64,000 nucleotides of DNA from Sphagnum magellanicum (taxonomy: Eukaryota > Streptophyta > Sphagnopsida > Sphagnales > Sphagnaceae): positions 10,141,390-10,205,389 of the forward strand of contig CM038911.1 in NCBI GenBank assembly GCA_021904315.1. Direction: 5' to 3'. Shown piece by piece: positions 1 to 11,987 of the stretch. Both the position numbers and the translations under genes were made by a program. Every line of letters begins with the position of its first letter. Within the stretch, counting starts at the first letter, position 1. Below the pieces are notes generated by a model. That model worked only from the letters and a program-made list of their open reading frames with translations. It made no database searches and was not told where the DNA came from.

Positions 1-3000
1 CTTTTATATGAAAACATAAAGGACTTTTTGCACCATTAGGAGCTCATAATGGTTGTTTTTTTCATCTCCATGTCCCAAAAAAAAAGAAATTGTTTCTAAA
101 AGTAGTGAATGCAAACAAACTCAAGATGAATTTAATTTCCATGCCATGTTCAACGACTTATGCTCATCATGACCTACACCTTCCACCTTTTATACAAAAG
201 GGTTAATCTATCAAATTTTAGATAAAAGGTTGAAGGTGTAGGTTTTTTGTTATTGGGTTTATTCCCATTTTGTTATCAATAAGTTATCAAAAGGTATGCC
301 AAGTTCCAACAATGTGCCTATAAACCTGCTAATAAAACTTCACCTCTCTCCTGATTTAAAATATGGGCCATTCAATGTGACTCCTAAATTGAATAGAATC
401 ATTGTGGGTGCACATTTAATTAATTCAAAGATGAATAAATACTTATAATCAGTGAATTTTTTTTTTAATATCATCAATTCCAACTTGCATTACATCTAAA
501 TTATTTTCATTGTTATTCCAATGTCCATAATTTCCTATAACTGTGAAAAGGGAGTGAACCTAGAAAGCAAAAATGGATATGCAATTCAACACAACAAACC
601 GAAACATAATAAAAGGTATCTGAACAACAATTCGACCTTGCAATCACAAGATCCACCCCCAAGATCTAAGAAAAGACCAAAAGAAATAAAAAAGCCTAAC
701 TCAACATGAAGTCTCATGATCAATGTATTGAGAAACACCAACATCATATTGAGATGAAATATTAAATGAATTAGGTGGTGAAGCCATGGAAGCCATAGCT
801 TATGTCTAAGCCTTAACATATGGATGCAATATGGGCTAGAAGGGTGACTATAGAAGAAGTTGTTATGTGTAAAAAATGGCAATCTCATTGGTTTTGGTGG
901 AAACACAATTCTATCAAAGGAAAAGAAAAAAAATCAATACAAAACTTGAATGTTAAGTAGAAAGAAACAAATCTAATACTACAAGAAAGGAAAACTTATT
1001 CACAATCCAAAACAACTTTGTTTGTTTCTTGATAAGGGAATTAATATCAAGGTTGCGCACAAAAACATCATCCTCCTAAAAGACATTGTGTTCATAAAAA
1101 GGTTCATATAGCTTATTGAAGACCTCATTGTCACCCTTTCAAGAGCTAAAATGTGGGTACTAAAATTGTGGCATGCCCTCACAATGTGACTTGCAATAAA
1201 GACATTGGTTAGAAAGGCATCTTTTATTGAATCAAAACCAAAGGGAAAAATTAAAAACAAGAGATGTAAATACCAATGGATGTAATCAAATCCATAACAA
1301 AGGAGTTTGACTTGGAACATGTTTTAATGAAAACTTGAAATGTGACCACATGAAGCTCCTTAATTGCTCATAATGGCATCCTAGTCTTCAACTTGGTGAT
1401 TGAACTCTTGTTTATCTAGTTGTACAAGACATCCTCATTAGCAATGTTGATTCCTTTCTTAAAAGTATTTTCAAAAAGGGGGCAAAATGAAGACATATTG
1501 GAGTTTTTCACAAGAAGAATCACCTTATTCAAGAGGGGTTACAAGGATTTTGAAAGTTGGTTAGAAATTGAACACAACAAAGGATCAATCAAAGGATCAG
1601 AACTTGAGGTGGAAATAACCTTGATTAAAGAATCTAGATATTACAAAAGGGAAGAAAGTTGACAACAACCCATTTCATCCAAACACCAAATAAATAATTT
1701 TCCAAAAAGAACCAAACCTCTTAAAAATTCAAAGATCATTGAAGTGGAATAATAACACATCTCCATCTTCTACCAAGAATTTGGCAACAAAAATACAAAA
1801 TCAAGTCTACATAGTTTTACACCTTCAAATTTCATGTTAAAATCCTTAAAGGAATGTCTAAAACCAAGGCAATTGTAAGATTCCCATGCACATCTCCCAT
1901 AGCAAGGTCAATCTTGTTATTTGAGTTCACATGAGAACATGTTTGAATTTAGAAATCATCATGGATTTAAAATCAATAAGTCATGAAGAAAAAAATCAAC
2001 TCATATTCAAAAGATTAAAAGGGAATGCAATATTCATTTTGTGGATGAAATTTATCAATTTATATTCAATAGGCTAGAATCTTGTGTCAATTCTAACCAA
2101 AACCATAGAAGGCCATTTGAAAATTTAAGGCCTTTTCAAAGTATCCAATCATTACATTAGCTACAAGAATGACTAGATTACACCCAAAGGGTGGGATCCC
2201 AATACTAGTGCTAGCCTCTGGAAACTTTAATGAAAGCACAAGTCCATGATTAAATTCTCTCTTGATAGCGATTCCCTCTACATCATCAAAATCAATGTCC
2301 TAAGTAGAACAAACCTAAGTTTCAACAAGGGTTGGGGTTGGCTGATCACCCACTTGTTGTGTAAACAAATTTTTCTTGCCTTTTGCATATTTTTTACTTG
2401 ATAACTTCTTTGCAACCTCAATGTCCAACCCTTTGAAGCTTACTAGTCTTCATGGAATCTTGGTTCATGACTTTCGCATAAAACAACTTCAAAAGTTGGA
2501 GTATTAATATCCTAAGGACAATCCAAATATCAACCATAGTTAACCAGATGAAGGGATGACCAATCCTTGAAGATGTCCTTGCAGTACATGGTGTTGTTCC
2601 CCTTGGGGTAATGCCAAATAATAAGAATATTGAGAATCTCCCCCAAACCACCAACTAGAAAGAAGATGTGGTAAAAATACCTACAAAAAATTGAAATATT
2701 TTTTATAGTCAAAAACCTAAGCACTTGGTCCAAATGTCATATGAAATTTTACATGGATATTTTTAGCACTAAGAATAGGTTTTGAAGTTTTGGATGTGTT
2801 GGAGATGGGTGTTGAATTGAAAAGGTTTTGAAAATAGGAAGTTGGAGATGCATTGGAAGATTAAAATAGTTACCTATTAAACATTATTTTAAAAGGTTTT
2901 TTTTCCTCCAACCTATTTCTCCCAAGACTTGTTCCTTCATATGCCATCCTTGGACCTAACCTCCTTGAAGAAATAGGTCTCGAAAACAACAAGCCTCCAT

Positions 3001-4900
3001 TCATGGATGTAGTCCACAATGGAAATTAACTCAAAAAATTGAACTAAGAAACTTGGACCAAATAATGTCGCACCATACAACGTGAGTGTCTTCATTTCAA
3101 GTTGTAATTACCGGAAACAGACTTTTTAATCTTGGGAACCCAATTGCCAAACTACTCAAAACAAGATTGAAACATCCATTCACAATTTAACTTATCTAAT
3201 TAATGTTAAAAACTTGTTTTGTGCAACCACTTGTCAAATTGGGGGTCCAAGAATCCCTGCTTTGGGAACTTTTTGGCTTACCTCAACACACCATACTCAT
3301 TCCATTGTTTGAATTAGTTCAATTTTTGTTCACGGTTCATGAAAGAATAAACAAGCATTTATAAATTTTTTGTGAACATATTGGGCTTGGAATTTTTATC
3401 ATAATGAGCATATATTTCTTACATGAATTCAAGTCCAAAAGAAGGATCACATATAGGAAGGTGCTTGCAAAATGCAAAATAATGGTACTTCCGCACTTGC
3501 TCCATGGCATTCTCCATGAGTTCTTGCATCTTGTGAACCACACATTCTCAATTATTAATAACATTCTCATAATAAAGTTTCATAACCATATCAGCTGCAA
3601 CAAACAACTCCTTTTGTATAGATTGGATCAAAAAAGTTAACAACTTGAAGGAGATTCTTGCACATGGATATGCACATGGAAATAATGGGAATGGAATGTC
3701 TTACCCTATATATATATAAATAATCCTTAGATGTGAGCAAGGGCCAAGTTTTCCGATACTTGTTTATAAACATTGGCATGAAGGACATCCTTGAACTACT
3801 TCAAGGGTATGATGTTGACATTCTAGATTTGGAAAACTTCATGTACAAAGTTCGGCTTCACATGATCTAATTCCACTACCTTACAACATAATACATTGTC
3901 ACATGAACAAAGACAATAATAAAACAAGAAAAAAAAGAATGAAGAAGGTGAATATCATACTTGTTGAGGTCCATCATGGTTGTGAGGAGTTCCACAAGGC
4001 AATTGGACATATTCTATAAGATGGAATCCACATATGTGTTAGGCATCCTCACTGTGGGTGCATTTGATGTATGGCATCCATGCCTACAACATGTGATTTC
4101 CATCCCAAACAAATAACATGCGCCTTGAAAATCTATGGAGGTTTAGATTTGCCATAAAAAGGATTCAAAGCTTTCATTTTCCCCCTGCTAGTGGACATTC
4201 CATGCTTGCTCATGTTCATCATAGTATCTTCTTCTCCTTTCCAATTTGTAGGAAAGAAGTAGACATCCTTGTGCCATTCCATGTACCCCATTTGGAACAC
4301 TTGTTCTATTTTCAAGGTATCAATCCATTGGCTTTAAGATTGAAATTATAGAAACCAAACTTTCTTTTGAAACAAAATCCAAAAGATATACCTACTAATG
4401 CATACGGAAGAAATTGATACATAAGTCAAATTAGATCCATATGTTGTAGCAAGTTATTGTACATCTTATCTAACCAATGTAAACAAAAATGTTATGCAAG
4501 AATTACACACCATGCTTGAAAAATGTAAAGTAGAAAAAACAAAAGCTTTTCAACACATTCAATAAATGGGTAATGTTTGTGTTCAACAAATGTTTGCACA
4601 ATTAGTTGTTTACTCAATACTTTCATTACCACTACACCATGCATCAAAAATCATTCCAATTTATTCATACATCCCCGAAAGATGAAAAAACTTTCATTTT
4701 GAAACCTCATCGTGCATGTTGAAGAAATTGTCATTGATTGGCACAAATATACAATGTTTGTCAATGATCAACCAATATATCAATCAACCTACTTCATTAT
4801 TTCATATTTCATGTATTGAATTTATTGCAAATTATGATATTAAAATCTTAAAGAAATCAAAAAATTAAATGTTGTTCATTGGGTCAGTTTCAATAAGCAG
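1..4900. other. AT-rich intergenic DNA, no recognisable gene
   Basis: All reading frames here are short and broken. Translations such as those at 1420-1662 (+), 2418-2733 (-) and 4118-4351 (+) match no family I recognise and lack plausible splice partners. The base composition and mixture of half-open frames look like old, heavily mutated transposon DNA. I see no terminal repeats, tRNA or clear regulatory element. Confidence 0.5.
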
Positions 4901-4909
4901 TTCTAATAA

Positions 4910-5859
4910 TCAATATATAATTTTGTTATTATTATTTTCACCTTTTGCAATGATTGAAATGTCACAAAAACGAACATATTCAACTTGGCATGGCCTTTTA
5001 AAGCAAATGAAATGTTCATTTAAATTGTTCAAATTAATTTTGTGAATACATTTGGCATTAACATTATAAAATGTTGATTGGGATAAAATATAGTTTACAA
5101 CTACCAAATTGGATGTTGAAAACAATGACACATTACTAATGGAAATTTTTCCAAATCGTGAAGAACTTATCGATTTTTCAAAAAGAAACATATACTCCAT
5201 ATCAAATGTCATCAAACCAAATCTCCATTCCATGGAAAATATGACATATCTTTAGAATTTCATGTGAATCCAAAAATAAATAACAACCATTGACTGATTA
5301 CATTTACTGAAAGATGAAATTCATCCATATTCCATTTTTTCAAGCATGGTTCACCCATTAAATGTAGAGCAACATGTACTTTTGACAACATTTTGTATAA
5401 AAAACAAATGAATCCAAATGAACCATTATCTATATTTTTGATTAGTGGTGTGAAAACAAGATTTTTTTTTACTTTAATGGTGGCCTCAAACAAAATAAGG
5501 ATTTAGATCCATCAAAACAAACAATTTTTAAAATGGCATACACATATATAATATCAGTGGATCAATTTGACACTTGAGATTATCAATTCCATTGAACAAA
5601 TCAATCACTAACTTTAAACCACTAAATGATGGAAGATGTGATGTTTTAACAAAACAATACACACATGAAAATTATTAGTGTTGGATGAAATATCATTGAT
5701 TGATAGTTGAATGTTTTCATTTATTGATAAAAGATTATGAATCATTAAACATAAACACAATAACTTTTTTTGGAAATTTAGATGTTCTAATAAATAGTGA
5801 TTTCCATCAATTGTCACTAATTCGTGATTCATAGGTATTTCAACCAATAGATGATTCAC
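4910..5859 (-). pseudogene. Decayed ORF chain, probable transposon remnant
   Basis: Three open stretches follow each other on the minus strand (5859-5614, 5493-5260, 5233-4910; about 81, 77 and 107 codons) with short breaks, as if one longer ORF had been interrupted. The last piece is the most protein-like, with balanced composition. I do not recognise a domain. Similar asparagine- and isoleucine-rich broken frames occur at 55.4-56.5 kb, where Helitron-like signatures appear, so a transposon origin is a guess. It is not a functional gene as it stands. Confidence 0.25.
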
Positions 5860-5990
5860 TTAATTCATTGGGTATTTTTTTGGCAAAACAAAATAAAGTG
5901 CTACATGAGTTATGTTATGTTATGTGACAACAAAATACACAATTCATTGAAATCTTTAATAAATTTAGAAAAGGTTGTGAAACACAACAA

Positions 5991-8472
5991 CACTATGAAA
6001 AAAGGATGTTCTGCAATTAGCATTGCAATTCAATTTTTAAGTTGCAATGAACACTTGCAACTCGCTATATTTCTACACTATGAATGATATTGAACAAGTT
6101 TTATGAGTTGCAAAAGTTGCAACTCACTGTATATATGGTGCAACTCATTACAATTTAATTGCAATTTTATCAAAACAACACATTTTCAACTACTATGCAA
6201 CTCCATTACAACTATAGTCACAATGTCATGTTAATGTTACTAATTTCATCCATCCATTAAAATTTAAAACATGGCATTATGAGGATTTTTGGAACTAAAA
6301 ATTATTTTCTTTTTCAAATATTGATCTCCATCATCTATTATGGTTGTTAATGATGGTTCAAAATTATGACACATTGCACACTTAAAAAAATTTGCCCTAT
6401 TAATTGAATTTTGATCAAATAAAATAAAATAAATATTTATTTTAATAGCTAAGTAAGTTGGTACATAGGACCATAAGTAGGTAGGTTGGTAGGTCTTACA
6501 ACCTAATACATGCTTATCTACCTACTTACTTACATAGGTAAGCAACTACATAAAAAAATACAAAAATAGGTGAATTAAACAGTAGTCATGTAAATATATA
6601 TTTTTTATTTTATGTTTTGCCTTTAGGGTTCAGCTTTTTTTAGCTCATCCCAAAATGGTAAGTGTATTTTAATGTGAGAACATAGGAAAAAACACCTTCT
6701 TTATATATTTTGTGACATGGGATTCAAAAATAAAGTATACAAATTAAATCTTACAATTTTTTCTTAGTTGCAAGTTGAATTGCAATTACAAAAGGATTTT
6801 CCAACATGTTTTCTCCTTATTTTTCATTATGTAACTTATACAATTAAATTAATAATTATTTGATAATTATATATATGAATAAATTATTTAGTGTTTAATT
6901 ATCTGAAATAGTGATTTAAACTACTTTAGTTCAAATAATTAATTATCAAAATATTTTTTCTGATTTTATCTGAAATATTTATCTGAAAATTAAAATTTTG
7001 AATAAATTATCTGATAACTAATTATTTTGATCATTTATTTGAATTAATTAACCAATGAGCTAGATCTAAATTAATTGATCCAATTCAAATAATTAGTTAG
7101 TTAAAATTCTAGATAATTAGTATCAGATAATTAATTATTTTAATTAAATAAATTTTTTTGAAATAATCTATTTTATTGTTTAGTTAATTATGTCAAATAA
7201 TTAAATTTTGATTTCAGATAATTTATTATTAAATGATTAATTATCTAAATTCATATAATTATTCATTTATTATCTATTTTCAGATATATATAACTAAAAA
7301 ATTAATTATTTTAATCAAACCAATTTATAATTCATATTAATAGTTAATTATTCAATTTCAGACTATTTAATAATAATTAATAGATTAAATATTAAATATT
7401 ATTTATTATTTAGTAAATTATTACCCAAAAAAAATTTTAAAAACCAATTTGGGTAGAAAATATCAAAGTATAAATAAACATATTTATATGTACATCCAAA
7501 TTGAATTTTAATTTTTAATATGTATATAGTTTCACATTTAAATTCATTATATGTATTTAGATAATTAGTTTGCTAGTGAATTCAGATAACTAATCATCTA
7601 GTTATTATTGATGAGATAATAATTATCTTAATTAATAGTTTTAATTCATTATTAAGTGTCCCCAACTTAGATAAATATTTATTTGATTATTATTTGATGA
7701 ATAATTATTGTTCCTATGCATCGATATTATTTAGTTTAATTAGCATAAATATTTAGTTATTTATTTTAAAAATATTATATGAATTTTATTTATTTATTCA
7801 GATTAATAATCAATTATTTAATATAATTAATCATTTCATAATAATTAAGTATATTATACATAATTGATATTAATTGTCAAATTATTGAAAGAATATTTTT
7901 TTTAATAAATATCACATGTGAATTTGTATGCTTATGAAAATATAAATTGTTGTAGAATAGTCACAACATAGTTGAACACCAATAGTTCAATAATGGCACA
8001 CTAGTGGTTTTACTAGTTGTATCAATGGGAATCATAGTCGAAAACTAGTTACAAATGTATCCCATAATGAGTGGTGAAATTAATACAAACACATGGCATG
8101 ATTGCATGTATCATACATTAGTTGCAACACAGTTATTACATTAGTGGCACATTTACAACAATTCTAAAATAGTTGGCACATGCAACTATAGTGCAACTCT
8201 TCAAAAAATCAAAGATGGTTAACTATGGATGTATGTATGGTGCATACAAATTATAGTATAAAATATTCATTTTCAACTCACTTACAACTATAATACAACT
8301 AATTGATGTTTTAACATAATAATTTATTTATTAATTCCATGTATTTCAAGGGGGATAGTTGCATAATAGTTGTAGTATCCAAGGGATAACTACACAATAT
8401 TTGTATACAAGTTGATTTTTGAGCTCTGGCTGTAGGGTAATGTGATTTTGGCAGACATAATTTCTCATAGTG
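5991..8472. mobile_element. CACTA-like non-autonomous DNA transposon
   Basis: The left end starts CACTATGAAAAAAGGATGTT and the right end, read on the minus strand, starts CACTATGAGAAATTATGTCT. Both begin with the CACTA pentamer and agree over most of the next 15 bases. Flanking trinucleotides are CAA and AAA, a near match to a 3-bp target duplication. Both subterminal zones carry many copies of a short TGCAACT motif (about 6,010-6,220 and 8,100-8,420), as is usual for CACTA elements. The interior (6,840-7,900) is extremely AT-rich and built of degenerate TCAGATAATTAATTAT-like words. No transposase is encoded. The two ends are what I rely on; family membership is inferred. Confidence 0.6.
6440..6550. 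repeat. CCTACTTA-type repeat patch
   Basis: The patch contains GTAGGTAGGTTGGTAGGT and then CTACCTACTTACTTACATAG, so the same short word occurs on both strands and could fold back. Related CCTACTTAC words recur near 19,200, 29,490-29,600 and 49,620-49,675. It lies inside the CACTA-like element. Confidence 0.5.
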
Positions 8473-8729
8473 AAATATTGATATAATTAAAAAATTAGGA
8501 TTTAAAACTCTATCATCTATTCTAATTTTTTTCATCTCTTTTATATAAATAAAATGACTACTTGAACACAATAAAAAAATATTTGAACCAACAGTAGGTC
8601 CAATTTATTATTTACAAGCAAAAGAAATTAGATGTGACTATGTCCACCTAAGTACACATTATCTAAAACAAATCCTTGAGAATTGGTGGATTAGATTATG
8701 AACTCCATTTGAAACCAAATATGTTAATT

Positions 8730-9950
8730 GAATTATGTGCATGTAATTATTGCACCAATGATGGGCTTGTTAATGGTGCCAAAGGATTTTTTAAATTACA
8801 CCATAATCACATTTAACATTTAGAATTTGGGTATAATTTTGAAACCCATAAATTGGACAGCAACAAGAATGATTAACAAGATCCTATATGAAAATTATCC
8901 CACCATTCAAGATAATTGGACACACATCATAGCAAAAGTACAAGAAGTACAAGTTGGTCATAATTTTGATCATTTATTCACATATATAATTTCCAATTCA
9001 ACCAGTAACAATGCAAACAATACATTGTTCCCAAAGCTTATCAATGGATAATTTAGCATTTGATCCTCATGGTGTATTTCAACATGGTTTAACATACACA
9101 ACTCTATTTAAAATATATAAAAAAAAAAATCTTTATTTGCTTAATTCACTATAACCAAAAAAATTCAATGTTGGTGTGATGATAAAAGAAAAACTAAAAA
9201 AATTTGAAACAAATGCAAAATACAAACTATCTTTACCAATCTTGATTTTTTTGAACTTTTTATCTAATTATTCAATCTTAAAACACTTGATGTTTCAATC
9301 AACATTACCATGATCTAATTGTCAACCCTAATTTACAAGCATCACATATATTTTATGCTTTAATCTAACATGAACAAAAAGTATGAAAGTTGAATGCATT
9401 GTGGTATTAACAAATCACAAGTTTTCTATTTTGTAATGCTATGATGGACATGGCATTATTATGCTTTACAAGGCAAATAACACATTACATACACATGAAA
9501 CACATAAAAAAATGGTATTGAAATCATTGTAGCAACTGTCAACATTAAAACAAGAAAAGTAATTCATGTTGTTCTTATTCATAACCACTCCCCTCCCACA
9601 ACACATATTCAAAGTTTTCTTCAACTATTAAAAGACATTTATAAAAGATTCACATCATTACTTGATAATATTCATAGGTGATTTTAATGTGAACATGTTG
9701 AAAAACACATCATCAAAACAACTAACAAATTATATGCATCAACGTAAATTTGTTATGACCTTTCTTAAAAACACAACAATTCACAATCCACAATTAGACC
9801 ATATATGGAGTAATCCCATCTTAATAACATGTCAATCAAGAAGTACATGTAAGCTTATTGAATTGATAATAAACCAATATATTTTACATTCAAACTACCA
9901 AACCATGTATCTCACTTTTATTTCCCTAACAAAAAAAACATAAAATATTA
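8730..9950 (+). pseudogene. Helentron-type helicase/endonuclease, degenerate
   Basis: Successive frames give pieces of the C-terminal part of a Helitron-class Pif1-like helicase, then an apurinic-type endonuclease domain. At about 9,020-9,110 the translation reads TIHCSQSLSMDNLAFDPHG, equivalent to the Pif1-like helicase motif, followed by a VFQHGLTYT-like segment. Upstream, around 8,740-8,800, comes a DGLVNGAKGFF-like segment typical of these helicases. At 9,662-9,943 an open stretch has IFIGDFNVNML and QLDHIWSN, matching the endonuclease/exonuclease/phosphatase fold that Helentrons carry behind the helicase. Several frameshifts and stops make it non-coding. The order helicase then endonuclease distinguishes a Helentron from an ordinary plant Helitron. 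No Helitron end was identified. Confidence 0.7.
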
Positions 9951-10222
9951 AAGATCCACAACTTTGTTTCTTTTAATATATATACCTTGACAATTAATGT
10001 AATGAAAGAAAAACAAACATTAATTCGTGCCACATACATAACCCAATTCATTCATTCATTTATTTTTACAAGTGTGGCCACAAGATTATGAGTAGATTAT
10101 GGGTAGGAAATGAAGCCAAAGAAACATCAATCACACCAACAGTTGATTTTTCTTCTTGCATATAAATCCATATGTATGACAGGGCCATCATGTGAAACAC
10201 AACTTGTTTATTTATCTATCAA

Positions 10223-10412
10223 AAGGCACGAGGTGAAGGTCATCATGAACCTAAACATACATAGGTCAATCACAGGGCAAAAAGCAGAGGAAGTGAAGGG
10301 ATATTACACTTCCTCTTTAAAAATGAGGGATTTTATACCTACAAACCCACTAATAGGTGTAAGATCCCTCCTACTCTTAATGAGGTGGCTCAACATCCCT
10401 TCACTTTTCTGG
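10223..10412. repeat. Foldback (MITE-like) repeat, copy 1
   Basis: A leader resembling GAGGTGAAGGTCATCATGAAC is followed by an imperfect hairpin. The left arm from about 10,288 contains GTGAAGGGATATT and GAGGGATTTTATACCTA. The right arm contains TAGGTGTAAGATCCCTC and AACATCCCTTCACTTTTC, whose reverse complements match the left arm at roughly four bases in five. The loop is only about 12 bases. A second copy of leader plus hairpin lies at 30,099-30,290. Confidence 0.65.
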
Positions 10413-10496
10413 GAGGGATTTTAATGGATACAAGGCCTTGACATTACATATGCTCGAAGTTGTTCAATGCACTCAATACAAGAATACTACTGCAAT

Positions 10497-10742
10497 TCAT
10501 TTTCCCCCGGTCTGCCCTTTGCCCCATTTTTTTTCACCTTGGCATTTCTAGACATGTTTTGGGTCTGTGTCGCACATGTTTTAGGCATGTTACAGGTGCT
10601 AAGGGGTATGTAACAAGACCCTTAGCACATGCTACCTGGCATGTTATGACCCCCTCAGTACCTGTAACATGGGAGGTTATGGGTGCAAAACATGACAAGG
10701 TGAAAAAACAGGACAAAGGGCAGACTGAGGAGAATAAGCCAT
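10497..10742. repeat. Long imperfect palindrome (hairpin)
   Basis: GTCTGCCCTTTG (about 10,511) pairs with CAAAGGGCAGAC (about 10,714-10,728). Further inside, TTTTTTTTCACCTTG pairs with CAAGGTGAAAAAA, and CATGTTACAGGTGCTAAGGG pairs with the complement of a CATGTTACAGGTACTGAGGG block. The whole 245-base block could fold into one stem with a small apical loop. It contains two overlapping antisense ORFs that are a by-product of the symmetry. It could be a MITE or a hairpin RNA precursor; no expression evidence is visible. Confidence 0.65.
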
Positions 10743-11987
10743 CAAACACCAAACTGGGAATGAAAATTTTTAAATGTGAAATAACTAGGACTCAAAAACC
10801 AAATTTTCCAGAAATTTTGGTGGTAAACGGAGTTTCATCCTGTCTTTCCTGAGCACCTCTGCTGCTACTCCATATATTTTCACTGCTCCTACCTGTACAA
10901 CTACTATAATTACTGTCGTATCTTCTGCATTGAATGCTCAGTTTCAGCATTTCATACTGAGATTTACGAAAAAATTTCCTTACTTTGTGGATACCATTGA
11001 AAGAGGGGACAGGGGGTGAAAACATGCCCAAAGACAGGGTGAACACAGGGTGACTTTCCAGAGAACGATAATGCGTTCTCCATTTAGACTAAAAATTTTA
11101 GCCAAATACCTTTACTTAGGTGTAACATCCATCCCTCCAACTCTGAAGGAACTGACATAAGGGGATAATCAAACATCCCAGATACATGTTCCATCAAAAT
11201 ACACTATGAAGGAGTTTGAAACAGATTGGTGCATCAATTCACAAACCTGTGATTTTCAGTAACAAACGAACTTCATAATTTAGAAGCCATTTTCTATTCA
11301 TGTTTACAATATTCAGAATACAAAATAGAAACTGAGAGAGGTAGAGAGAACATTGTTGAGCAAGAGATATGTGCCAAGAGTGGTGAAAGCTATTTTTTCC
11401 ACCTGAACTCTTGGGAATACCTCACACCACCTGGCTTTTGAAATGACTTTAAGAACAGTTATTGAATGTCAGGCAAATGGCCAGAACAGCAAATACAAAG
11501 CAAAACCTATGTAAAGTTTTATGTTCAGATGGGTAAAAGTATTCACACTTTTATAAACATGTTGCATCAGTTAGGAGTTGAAGGTTCCTGGGCTTTGACT
11601 TCACAATGGGTTTCGATCTGCTGTTGTTTGCACAATTTATATGCAGCCCTAATTCTCCTGCTCACTCCTTGAATGCTGGGCTGCATTCCATTTCACCTTG
11701 TTCCTTGTCATCACATCTGATTGAGCCTGTCTGCCAAAGACTCCAATACTTTTGGGACAATGACAATTGAATAGGCTTGAGAATCTGTTGTATGTACAGT
11801 TCCACATCTAGTTTGTTGGCACACTTTATACAAGCAGCAGTTAAAACAGCAACCGTGCTGTGGACACCTGCATATGCCCGTGTGTGGACTTTGATACTGG
11901 AGGCGAAGGGACAATTCATCCTGCTAGATGTCAACTGCAGCTGATCTCACCACCACAGAGCGGTGGTACACCATTCAGGATACAGAT
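10743..11987. other. 3' flank of the KOC1-like gene
   Basis: Downstream (in transcription sense) of the kinase stop codon at 11,988. The base composition is less AT-rich than the transposon tracts, so part of it is probably 3' UTR. I could not fix a polyadenylation site. The short ORFs here have no recognisable homology. Confidence 0.4.
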
